From assembly GCA_002081555.1 (NCBI GenBank), contig KV921134.1, positions 1-60,299 of the forward strand: a DNA stretch of 60,299 nt. The letters run 5' to 3'. This document shows positions 34,362 through 45,500 of this stretch, in pieces. The number at the start of each line of letters is the position of its first letter. The first letter of the stretch is position 1. The DNA comes from Protostelium mycophagum (taxonomy: Eukaryota; Evosea; Variosea; Protosteliida; Protosteliaceae). The notes under the pieces are model-generated. The model ran no database searches and had not been told where the DNA came from. It was given only the letters and a program-made list of their open reading frames with translations. Both the position numbers and the translations under genes were made by a program.

Positions 34362-37300
34362 TTAGTATCCTCTTCCTCTTCTTGGGTCCTGCGGTTGTCC
34401 TCCATATCCACCTCTTCCTCTACCATCGTTGGAGTGTCCACCCCTATCATTATATCCTCCTCTGCCCCCCCTGTCGTGACCCCCTCTTCCCCCAAATCCC
34501 CCTCTTCCCCTGCCTTCATAACCTCCTCTCCCTCCCATCCCGGGATTACTTGGGTCGTAGGCTTCTTCGTTTCTCCGATTATCTTGGTTTTGGTATCCAC
34601 CTCTTCCTCTATACGCTCCTCTGTTGTTGTCTTGGAATCCCCTGTTGTTGTCTTGATATCCTCTGTTATCCTGGTAACCTCTGTTGTCTTGGTAACCTCT
34701 GTTGTTGTCTTGGTAACCTCTGTTGTCTTGGTAACCTCTATTGCTGTCTTGGTAACCTCTGTTGTCTTGGAATCCCCTGTTGTAATCTTGATGGCCACCT
34801 CCTCTGTTATTGTAACCACCCCTGTTATTGTTGTTGTAAGGTTGGAATCTATTCTCCCCATGATCTCTCGGGTACGCTTTGTATTGGTTGCTCTCAGTGT
34901 AATGGTTAACCATCCTGTTAGCAGCGTGGTTCTGGCTCCTGTGATTCCTTTCGGCTGTACATGTCACTTGTTGCGCTCACACCAAAAGAATAAAAACACT
35001 CACCAACATACAAGTCGTCTCTTGTGATGACGGCAGGGGAAGGTATTGTCCCGGGTAACACCTCCCTCTTAAATCCTTGAATGTCCACATGTGGGAACCT
35101 GTACTGAGCACATATCACTCTTGTTCTGTTGATATCATCGTGTGAAGGTAGCGGTGATGGATAAGTACCCCCTTCCTCCACTCCTTCAGACATCAATGTT
35201 CTGAATATCGTTTGAAATTTCGTCGAATTGGTGAAAAATCATACCGTCGTTGTACTTCGCCACGGTCCCTTCCATGTCATTTGCGCTGAACTTTACCGGA
35301 CGCCATCCGCTTCCTTTAGACGTCGCTTCTCTCAATACATCACCATCTTTAGAGTCACCGTGTGTGTAGAGCAAGTGCTCCCTCTTTGTATTTCTCTGTA
35401 TTTCGTCTGGGGTCAGTTTAGAATCGAGTTCGTTAAGACATTCGAGTAATCGTTGTTCGTCTATGAATGGAAGGAGCGCGATGGCTTTATAGGCTTGCAT
35501 CTATATTTGTCAGATTCTTTTGTTGATTGTGAAGTTGTTTCTAAAGAAATAAAAATGTTCGGGGAAATCTTACGGCTCCATTTCTGTCCAGTTCGAACTT
35601 GTCGGGGTAAAAGTCTTTTATCGGGGAGTTTTTGTCTGTCATGAGCCATCTGTATGCACCAGGCACAAACATCGCACTAAATATATTCAAAAAAATTTAT
35701 ATTTTAAAATATCACGAAAGAATTCGATCAAGTAAAATGAAATAAAAAATCACCTTGACGGTGGCAAAACACTCATGAGCTGGTCTAAAGGTCTGAAAGG
35801 CTTTCCCATGACCAGATTCACTTCTACGTCTGACAGATCTACCAGATCTCCCGCCATGGGACAGTAATGGTATGGGAAATACCAGTCCCAAGAACAGCAT
35901 CCTTTGGTGTAATACTCCATGACCCACTGGAGCCCCTCGAGATAGTGGGTCTTCAACTTATGCATAAACTCTTTGTCTGTACTTCTATTCACCTATTTGG
36001 TTCAGTACTTTTAAAAATCGAATGTGATATCTCCGTAGGATGACGTGTCAACAATTATGATATCTCACATGAAATTTGGTGTGGTAGTATCTATCTCTCC
36101 ACCCCTCTGCACCAAGGTCAACTTTGTCTTCCTCCTACACTTGTCAACATCTTTTCAAAAAACAAAAAGCACCTCATCGCTGATCCTCAGCTTTCTCTTC
36201 TGTGCGGGTGTCAACCTGTTGATCGGATCGTTTGCGTCATCTCTCAACTTGTTCATGCCCTCTTGTACTTCCCTGGCATTCGACCGAACTGTAGTGGACT
36301 GCATAATGTTGACGCCCGCGTGCCCCACGATGGCGGCTCGGAGCGCGGTTGCGACCGAGCTGTTTGCGGTAGTCTTGTTACCCAGCGGGACCAGATTCTG
36401 AGGCGGCGGCGGTAGTTGCTCTGCCATCGTCATCAAGAATTGTCTAGCCTTGTCTTCATCGCGCATTCGGTTTCTTCTATTCTGTTGTAGGTCTTTGCGC
36501 TTTTTGTCAAGGAGAAGGTTGTCTTCTTTATCGGCGAGTTTTCGCATGAGGGTTTGGACTGCTGGTTTGAGGATTCTACCGTATTCGGTAAGATACCTGT
36601 TGTAGATGTGAGTGACTTACGTATTCGTTCATTTGAAATGAAACATCTTGTTGGGGCAGAGTTGCTGTGATAGACATGTAAAATTGAAGAAAATGGCGGG
36701 TTGTAGTCACCCAGTTGTTGGGAGCATCCCTTTGTACAGCTCCACCATCAGATCTATCCCTCCAGAAATAATATCGAGGCACGGCATGTGCGGTAGGAAA
36801 TCGTTTCCTACGAAAAAACACATGAAGATCCAATCGTCTATGGCTCTGTCTAAATTGAAATCGATCATGCCGGGTACCTGAATGTTTTATTTTTCAACAA
36901 TGATTGTGAAGAGATGTACCTCCAAGTAGTAGTGCAAATATTGCTTTAAGATATCTACTCTTAAATATTGATATTTCGCTTGTGCAGCCTCTTCTTCACA
37001 GGCATCTGACTTGTGGCCTGTCTTTCCGCAATTGTGGCAAACCTTCAATAATCTAAGTATTCAAACGATGCAGAAGAATATATTTTTGCATGTGATGACC
37101 ACAAACTCATCGGATGTCTTTAAAAAATAGATATTCATACATTTCTACCAGGTTGTGTGACTTGTTCTCTCAAGATGGAGAAGTGAGCTTCATGTGTGGA
37201 CAATGCCAACATGATAAGATCGGCATCGAGACCACTGATGACGTGTCTCAAGTTGGGGTCATAATCTGGCATACTCCTCTGTCTTCTCACGAAATCCATA

Positions 37301-38180
37301 ATCTTGTGTTCACCTTCATCATCTCATTATAATGTAAAAATGAGATTGGACATACCCTCTCCTGGTGCATTTGAATCTGAGAACATCACCTTCACATTCT
37401 TCCATCCGGGATCATTGTTTTGCTTCCATTCTGCGAAATATTGTAGTGAAATGGCCACCTACATGATTAATGAGATAATCTCAGAGACAGAAGAAAGGAG
37501 TTTATGTGTTCTGTTGTGCTCTGCAGCGGACAATCATGTTGTCATACTCGAATTAATGCTCACCTTGTCCATAAATTTGGTACCGGGTGTAATGCAGTTG
37601 GAATTGAATTCATTTTTCTTGGCATTGACATCGAATGGGGTGCCCTTCTCTTTAGCTTCTGCAATGGCATCTTCCAGAGCCTGTTGCTTCTCTTTATCAG
37701 CCTTAAAACGTCTGCTTCTCTGTTGATTCATTTTGGCACGGGGAGCAACACCATCTGGATATGGACATCAAAAAATGGGAACAAACACTCAGGAAGGAAC
37801 ATCACGTACCAATGGCCATAAAGAGAAGTTTTCTTGGTCTTGCAATGTTGAACAAGCGGTCGACAACTTTAAAGATAGCGTCCATCATTTCATCCTCGGT
37901 CAGGGGAAGCGCCTTCATAAATATATATCAATACGGGCGAATGCCCACAATGCAACAGCTTATTGTCTATAATCACCCCGTGGTCGTTGTGTGTGCAAGG
38001 ATGTATGATTCCGTTCATGTCCAAATAGAGATTATCACATTCTTCTCCATTTGGATTCGGCTCTATGCTGTAGAAAATGGGTTTTCCTTGAGCATCGAAT
38101 CGTGGCTCTTCTTCAACAGCATCAACTATAGTGCGTGGAAACTTCTCACTAAGCCAGCGAAAGAATGCGGGGACTCCCAT
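34362..38180 (-). CDS. xrn2: 5'-3' exoribonuclease XRN2/Rat1
   Basis: Multi-exon gene whose start ATG at 38180 encodes [20 protein letters not shown], the invariant XRN N-terminus. [14 protein letters not shown] follows, with the first catalytic Asp. Further exons carry a CCHC zinc knuckle ([15 protein letters not shown], about 37.03 kb) and the second nuclease region [20 protein letters not shown] (about 36.8 kb). The knuckle and nuclear-type spacing favour XRN2/Rat1 over cytosolic XRN1. The enzyme degrades 5'-monophosphate RNA and acts in transcription termination and rRNA processing. The last exon encodes a long low-complexity tail: tandem [13 protein letters not shown] repeats (34.6-34.8 kb) and then RGG-type repeats up to GRGY and the stop at 34362. 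This tail probably binds RNA. Confidence 0.9.
34590..34830 (-). repeat. Tandem coding repeats in the XRN2 tail
   Basis: About nine imperfect copies of an 18-21 bp unit encode [20 protein letters not shown] or FQDNNRG. All are in frame, so copy number can change without breaking the gene. The opposite strand shows a long open frame purely because of this composition. Confidence 0.85.
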
Positions 38181-38360
38181 TGTTGTTTGTTGTTTGATGT
38201 GTGAGTTATGACAATCACAAAAGTTTCCGTTGGCGGCTAAATCCGCAAAAATTCCTCAGATAAATCCATCTACACTCCATTTAGATACTTTAATGTTTAA
38301 TCATTCAATTACGTCGAGAATCACTCTGTAAATCGAGATCACTTGCGTAAAATTGACAAA

Positions 38361-38882
38361 ATGCACCCATACCATCAGACAATCATGTTGCATCAACAAG
38401 TGCACTCACGGCAGAATAAATTGGATGAAGTCCGGATCTCTTTTTTAGAGGGTGAAGGACCGAACCATCAGACAGAAGATAAGCCACAAATGCCAAAGGG
38501 ATTATTTTCTGCCACTCTCATGAAATTGAATTCTCTTCCCATTGACACGATCTTACAAAGAATTCATCTCCAATTTCAACTCGCGAATGCAGACGACATC
38601 AGAAGAGGTGGGTCATCATGAATTGCAACGTCATGACATCATCAGGATTGATTTACCTCTGCGTTGTTGGCTTGTTACTGCTTGTCGTATTTCTCTTAAA
38701 GATCTCTCCAGATCGACACACACAATGCCCCAACACGATCAATTTCAAATCAATACACTCAGACATGGACAAGGTTTGATGAACCTGAAGAACTTCTCAT
38801 TGAAATGCATTTCCAGGAAATTGAATTTTGGAAGACACAATTAGAACAATGGAAGGGGATTTATCATCAAAGAAGATTATGA
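38361..38882 (+). CDS. Small single-pass membrane protein, unknown family
   Basis: Three exons join in frame. The first starts MHPYHQTIMLHQQVHSRQNK and contains PMPKGLF-like and LQRIHLQFQLANAD segments. A 37-nt intron leads to a strongly hydrophobic helix (GLIYLCVVGLLLLVVFLLK) followed by CPNTINFKSIHSDMDK. The last exon adds EIEFWKTQLEQWKGIYHQRR and stops at TGA 38880-38882. The membrane helix appears only once the intron is removed, which supports the gene model. It is a type II or tail-proximal anchored protein of about 145 residues with a short Trp-containing lumenal or cytosolic helix. No family recognised. Confidence 0.6.
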
Positions 38883-38907
38883 TGGCTTCTACATAATGTA
38901 CATTGCT

Positions 38908-41900
38908 TTATGAATTTTTCTTCTCGCTCTTGATGACGTGCTTATCCACCATCTCTCGAAGCTTCTCATTATCCTCTATAAAAGGTGACACCTATGTCAT
39001 GTCAAAACAACCTGAAGATTCATTGTCCTGCCCATTGAAATGTTGAGACAGACCAACATTGTCTAAAGATACCTCACCTTCTTCGAAAACACCAACCAGA
39101 GCAATGTCTTCGCCCGAGATAGGGCCACAAACAAAAGTCTCATCTCTTCATCAATCACATTATAATTCATCGTCTGCAATCTCTTATGTGGTGTCGGCAG
39201 AATCCCCTCGTTCAGGTGGACTACAAAGACATACTTCCACTCCAATCCTTTGGCTTGATGGATCGTGGATAATGTGATGGCATCATCTTGTTCGTCCTCC
39301 TCTAAACCCTCCTCTTTAAGCATCCTTTTGTCTAAATACTTCACTACCGTCTCTATGCATCTGGCTCCTGCATATCATTACGAACGGATGATCATGTTGA
39401 AGGCATTCTATTTCTCGAAAGAACGACAGGCCACCAGACACTTACAATTCATTTTTAATAATGCCCAAGAATTTGTACAAAGTCAATTAACATCACCTTC
39501 CATATGTGACTCATCCATCTTTTTGCACAAGAACTTGACTGATTGCTCTTCAAAGCTGGACAACTTCCACTGCACATCCTGGGTTCCATCAGCATCATAA
39601 TGTCATCAACATTTCCTCACTTTGATCAGGAGGTCGATGAGCTCTGACGGTTTACACTCAGAGTTGAGCACTCTTCTCCACTTTTGGAATTGGACGGCCA
39701 ACTGTTGAAGCTTTTGGAACTGATTCGTTTGCAAACCTAATGGCTTGCTCTGCCATCTGGAAATCATGTCCATGATGGACACTCTGCAGATGTCAATCGA
39801 GAATAAGAATGCATGTATGCACCTGTTTCCTTCACTCTTCTTGCCTTGTGATATATTGATCTGCTCTTGTAGCAGCGTGACGGCCTTCTCACCGATGCCT
39901 CTGGCTGGTGTGTTTATAATCTTTAAGAATGCAATATTGTCTTTGTTGTTGACAAGAACTCGAAGGTAGCAAGTCAACATCGTGTTGATCCTGAATTTCA
40001 TTATATTTTATTTTTGATATAATTCCATTGACGCGAGATGACAGGAGAATGAAAATTCGAAGATATTTCACTTGTTGTCAAGGGCACCGTGGCCTCCAGC
40101 GATTCTAAAGTTGATATCGTTCTCATAAAGACTTTTTGGTACGTCCAGCTGTTCATGTTGTTCCTGTACAGAATCACAAAGTCTCCAAGTCTGAGACCGG
40201 GGTACGTCCGGTTATCCCCCATCATCTTTTTGACTTCCTCTGTATCTCATCAACATTTCCATCTGCTCAGATGATTTTTGTAACTTACTGACAACATACT
40301 CAGCCTCTGCAAATTTGTTTCGCCCGCCTGCCAAAATGACATTTCTGGACAATTTTAATCTTAAAGTGTAAGAGTAGTTAGGTCCCACCTCCCCCTGGGG
40401 TTTGGTGTATGGGTATTAAACTCTTTCTCATCATCGTGTGTGTCTGTCTGACGCAACTGAAAGGATTAAAAAGGATGGGGATATTTGTGGGTTGTCGTTG
40501 AGATATCATACGTACCAAGGCGTTGCATGTGTCTATGATATTCATTGTAGATCGGTAGTTTGTCTTCAGTGATATCTTTTTACAACCAGCAAAATGAGTA
40601 CCGAAATGCACCCAGTTATTTGCTGTAAAGCCATGAGAGATGTCGCGAATCACCAAGAATATACACAAAGATCAGAGTGCTAGTGAAGTCGCAGAGAATA
40701 GCAAGGATTGACATACTTGATGCGCCTCTCCATTCGTATATCGACTGGTTGATGTCGCCAACAGCTGTCACTTTACTTCCGAACTCTGCCAGCGCCTTCA
40801 GAATTCCAAATTGTACCTCGTTTGTATCTTGGTACTCGTCGACAAAGATATACTTGTACCTATATTCACGTTAACAACCGTAAACAGACACGGTATGATA
40901 CCGTACTTTTCTCCGTATTCTTTCGCCAGTTCGGCTTCAGAAGTAAAAGTGTTGAGTGCCACATTCAGCATGTCCGCAAAGTCAACCATATTGGTGGTAT
41001 TTTTATACCTCTGGTATTCTTCAAAGACAAATACATCCTCTTCATGACAAGAGAAATCGGGACCGGGGCCGCGCTGGTGTGTCTGTGCGAAGTTGATCAT
41101 TTCATAGATCTCTGTGGCTTTTTTTCTCTCTTTTGTTTTCATAACCTTTTTCAAACTATCTGCATAGACCTCTGATGCCTGTGTGTGTTGGAATTGTATA
41201 TGTGAAGATACTTTGTGGAAGTATTTGAAACCATTTGTGGTGTTCTTACCATTGCGAAACCCTGCACCACTGGTCTCTGCCCGTTTCTGGCGTTTTTTTC
41301 GGCAGGTTGTTTCGGCTTTTTCTTTGTCATCTCATCTGTTGAGACGAGTTCTTTCATCGCCTTCATCGCTCTGTATTTCTTTAAAGACTGTCTGATGATC
41401 ATTTTGGTCTCCTCCTCTTCCAGGATAGTGGTGTTCTCCGTCAAAGCACCTGAGATCAATTATGGGATCGGTCTTGATGTATGACAAAATAGCTACAAAT
41501 GTGGTGTCGTGAAAAAAAGTGTTCTGTAAGACAAACCTGAAGTACGGAGGATATCAAGACAGAAGGCGTGGAAAGTGCTCACTCGTATTCTTAACCCACT
41601 TTCGCCCCCGAGTACCTTTTTGTGTCAGCTCCTGTCGCGGTTCGTAAACGAGAGAGTCACGGTAAGCTGGAATTACGTGATGTACATCAATCACCTCTTG
41701 AAGTCTCTGCCGCATCGAGTTGGCTGCTTTATTTGTCAAAGTAAAGACGACCATGTTCTCAGCCTTCACTCCTGCTGGATTCAGTTGAAACACTGAATGT
41801 CACACTCCACCTTGTGAAAGCATATGACGTATACGATATGTCAACGTGGAGCTTTTGCCTGAGCCAGGTCCGGCCAGAATAAGTAGTGGCTCATCTTTAG

Positions 41901-42410
41901 AATGTTCAACAGCCTCTATCTGCTCTTTGTTTAATTCTTTTGGCAAGCTGATTGCTTCCATGATTTGTCCCGGATCAACAACGGGGTCATGTTGTGCGAT
42001 GAGATGAGGTTCCCTAAACCAAGATTGATTAATCGTCATCTCTTGTGTCTCTGTATTTTTCTCGGTTCTGGCCCTTTTTTTACTCTTCTGCTGAGGAGGA
42101 GGAGGCAAATTGTCGAATGACATGGAAGGTATTATCATTCCTCCCTTCTTCGTATTAGGATTGACCTCTTCCAAAGGAGCTATCAACTATATCAGTGATA
42201 ATTACAACAAAAATGGTAATCTCTACCCAGTAATATCTGCTTCATTTTCTTTGGAGGAGAGATGATCGTCAAATCAACAATGGTGGGTTCCTTTGATCTC
42301 AAATTGATTGTGACAGACGGTTTTTTGGGGTTTACATTTTCATCTTTGTTTGTCCCACTACTTCTTGGGGGTTTGAAGCCACGAGCAGGTGAACTTGACT
42401 TCAATGGCAT
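38908..42410 (-). CDS. UvrD/Srs2-type superfamily 1 DNA helicase
   Basis: Multi-exon gene with start ATG at 42410 (MPLKSSSPARGFKPPRSSGT, a basic disordered N-terminus). Helicase motifs follow in order: Q-motif and Walker A (LNKEQIEAVEHS, then LILAGPGSGKSSTLTYRIRH, near 41.86 kb); motif Ia (VVFTLTNKAANSMRQRL); motif II and III (FVDEYQDTNEVQFGIL, then VGDINQSIYEWRG, near 40.8 kb); motif IV-V (LKTNYRS, STIHQAKGLEWKYVFVV); and motif VI (LLFVALSRAK, about 39.1 kb). These are the motifs of UvrD/Rep/PcrA/Srs2 3'-5' helicases. In eukaryotes the likely job is removing Rad51 or other intermediates during recombination and repair. The C-terminus ends KHVIKSEKKNS at 38908, 25 bp from the stop of the convergent membrane-protein gene. 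Confidence 0.85.
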
Positions 42411-42551
42411 CAGGATGACAGCGCTCTTTGCTGCAGTTCTTCGAAAGTGTCACGTGAGTTCGCGGAAATTCAATTCAGAATTCCAACAAGCAGTGGCAAG
42501 ATGAGACTTTTTAATCAAAGGTTTGAAGACAAGGAAGATGAGTTTAGTAGG

Positions 42552-45500
42552 TTATAGGGCCAATAGTACTAAAGCCAAAAAGACTGCAGCTGGGGCTAGG
42601 ACCGAACCCGTGGATATTTCCTTCACGTCATTTGGGGGGCTAGTTGGTTTGGGAAATGAGGCTACATTCTGGCCAGGCCAGACTGAATATGTCAGACAAT
42701 CAAGTGATACAGCAATTTATACCTGGCCAAGAGGGTGGACGTGCTTGTACAGCATAAGGACACTGCTGTTGGGAGTATGCTGAGGGAGTTCCGGTCGTTG
42801 TAGTTGAAGGGAGGGAAGATAAGGTGACCAGACGGATCTGATCAATCAAAACATTCACGCCGTTAATATTCGAGCTCTGACCAAAATTCAGCCATTGTAG
42901 ACTGTTGGTCACACCCAAAGCTGACAGGGGTATCCTCACTTGAATTTTCAGTTAAATTTGCTTGAAAATTCGACGAAAGTTACCTAAGGACCATTTGTAT
43001 GTGTTGATGGTGTATTCTGATACCATAGACACAGTGACGGGGACCTTTGTGCCCCCATTTGCCCAGACGACCATATTGTACTGTGCAAAGGAGGGAAGTT
43101 TCGCGTAGAATTCCAAGGCGGTGTACGATGAGCTCACTGCAATAGAACTACAACGGTCAAGATAGAATTGAGATGTCACACTCACGAAGAGTTTTGCACG
43201 AAAGAGTGTATTTGCACAGAAGCACCAGAGTGGGTGAGCTGTATTTCCAAAACAGGACTTCCGGGGCACAACACATCCGCGGTATATGTGGAGTTCCAAC
43301 TACAACTCATCAGCATTAACATTCTATTTAAATGACCCTACTATCCAAAGTTATCGTGCTCTCTGCGTCTCACAGTCGAGGTCTGCCAATTATAATAGTT
43401 ATAATAGTTGTAGTTCGGGTTACATGGGTCCATTTTGGTGGGGCCCACTGGTCTGCGGATTGTAGACGGTGCAAGGGAAGTGAGTTTTCCCCTGAGATTT
43501 CCAGTACCGTCTGGGTTTCTTACCGTGACATACAGGTTACTGTTGATCAAAGCTTCCCAAACGCTTCGGGACAATTGAAACTGAGAGGCGGTACCGGTGG
43601 TTCCGACTTCAAAATCTTGTACATTCACCAAGTTGTCATCTACAACGAGTTCAGTGAGTTGCAGTGATTGTTGAAACTTCACCTTCAATGCGCATGAGGG
43701 CGTAAGCGCCGCTGTCATGGAAAGCTTGATAAGACAACATGGGCTGTCCTGTGTGGCTGTTCGGGTATACTTGAACAAATATAGTTCCATTTCCATATTC
43801 AGAGGAGGGAGCCGCGTTACAAGGCAACAAGTCGGCTCTATACTCATCGACGCTGAGCGCTGTAGGTCTGAAATCAGCGGGCACCTGCAAAGTTCGGTGA
43901 GATCTCGACCGTTTTCTGTGTAAATTATACCTTCAGAGGGCCATGGTTACAAGTCGTACAACTGGCAGTGACGGTCAATCTTGCATCAGCTTTTTGTACC
44001 CGGATCCCCATCTGGTCTCCAACCGACGAAGTGGTTGCGGCAGGAGTGATCCATAAGTAGAGATGTCCGTCAGCGTTGTTATAGAAATAGGTGGTGGGAG
44101 TCAGGTCTTGAAGGGACGATGCGGGGGTGAGGGTGACAGAGGTTTGGGGGTTGACCACCTGGCGACATGTCACAAATATGACATCACAGAAGTGTATGAT
44201 TTTAAAAAGATTCGAAGAGATTTACCGTGAATGATGTGCCAGCAGGATAAGGTACAGCCAAGAGAAAATAATCGCCCAGATGTCCCTCTCTCAGATTGAT
44301 GTCTATGGACATAGGACTTTGAAGAGACCTTCCGTTGGAGTCGAGCCACTGTAAGCTCCACGATGTGTGGGAGGGGATGTTCGCGATCCAGCCGTCATCT
44401 TAACGTTTTAGTCATTTCCTTTGCAGACCGATGTCATTACCTTCGACGCCATGATACGCAGCTTTCATGTCAGATCCTTGTCCAAGGGGGTGAAGCGCCA
44501 TAGTGTGTGCATATATACCATATGAAGAAGTGCTGTCCGATGTATCCAGCGGATCCGAAGGCTAAGAGTCGTTCAGAATACCTTCCCGCCGAAATGATCT
44601 GGTACTCACGAACTTGGTGTAGATTGACAGTTGAGCCATACCTCCACTCTTCAGATTACAATAGTAACAATTTCCTTCATCTCTCCAAGTACATTCAGGT
44701 CTAGTGGACCAATATGGGTTCCACCCCACAACCCAGCCACCTCACACCGGTAAGATATATGACGTCATCATTGTAGACGGGGTTACCTCCGAGGGTATTG
44801 CTCAGTGCTCCATCGTGCAGCAGTGTGTATCCGCTTGGCGCGCTGGCCGCCCCAGAGAAGAAGGTGGCATTTCTGATCCTTACAGACTCAGCGTTGATGA
44901 GCCGACTTCCGATGATTTGATTCCTGGTAAGTCTGAACTGCGATGCGTCGGAGCCTCGCATCGCGCCACTCTCGGTATATTCGGTAGAAGTGAAATTCTC
45001 AAAAAGGCAGTTGACCACTATAGTCTGTCCTCCCTGCATATGTCATACAGGCATAACTGTGATGCGCATTTCATTATGAGGCAGAGCTTAGTCTCCCACA
45101 AATCAATGAAATCTTACAGCATCATAAGGCATGACTCCTCCATGCATTCTGTAATAAGGAGTGCCGATGGTCAGCCAAGAATCAGCAAGTGTGTAATTCC
45201 ATCCAGGGAAGGGTGTTCCGGGGTTATCTGTTCTGCCTATGAAATAGCTGTCCCTCACCACCTTCCTCCGTGAGTGAAATCTCCATGAAAGTTCGTAATG
45301 ATTCGAATGATCTACAACGCCCCATTCACCTGTGAGTTGAGTGTGAAGGTTCCCATTTGTCCGGTCTCTGCAAACACGGAGCCGGTCCAGCGACACATGC
45401 TACACCTGGACCACACCCCACCCTTGCGGGTCCTCCAAGCCACAGTTCTCGTCAAAATCTGCTCGATCGGTTCAAAATGTCCGCTTCCACTCTCCCAGTA

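Noticed and set aside
34341-35027. Plus-strand 228-codon open frame rich in Val/Ser
   Set aside because: It is the antisense shadow of the XRN2 repeat tail; the minus strand carries the recognised protein.
42523-42783. Plus-strand 86-codon frame starting at a good ATG
   Set aside because: The minus strand here encodes the spliced GPI-type tail of the G8 protein, which explains the open frame better.
44704-45273. Plus-strand 189-codon open frame
   Set aside because: It is antisense to several G8/beta-helix exons whose minus-strand translation fits the family.
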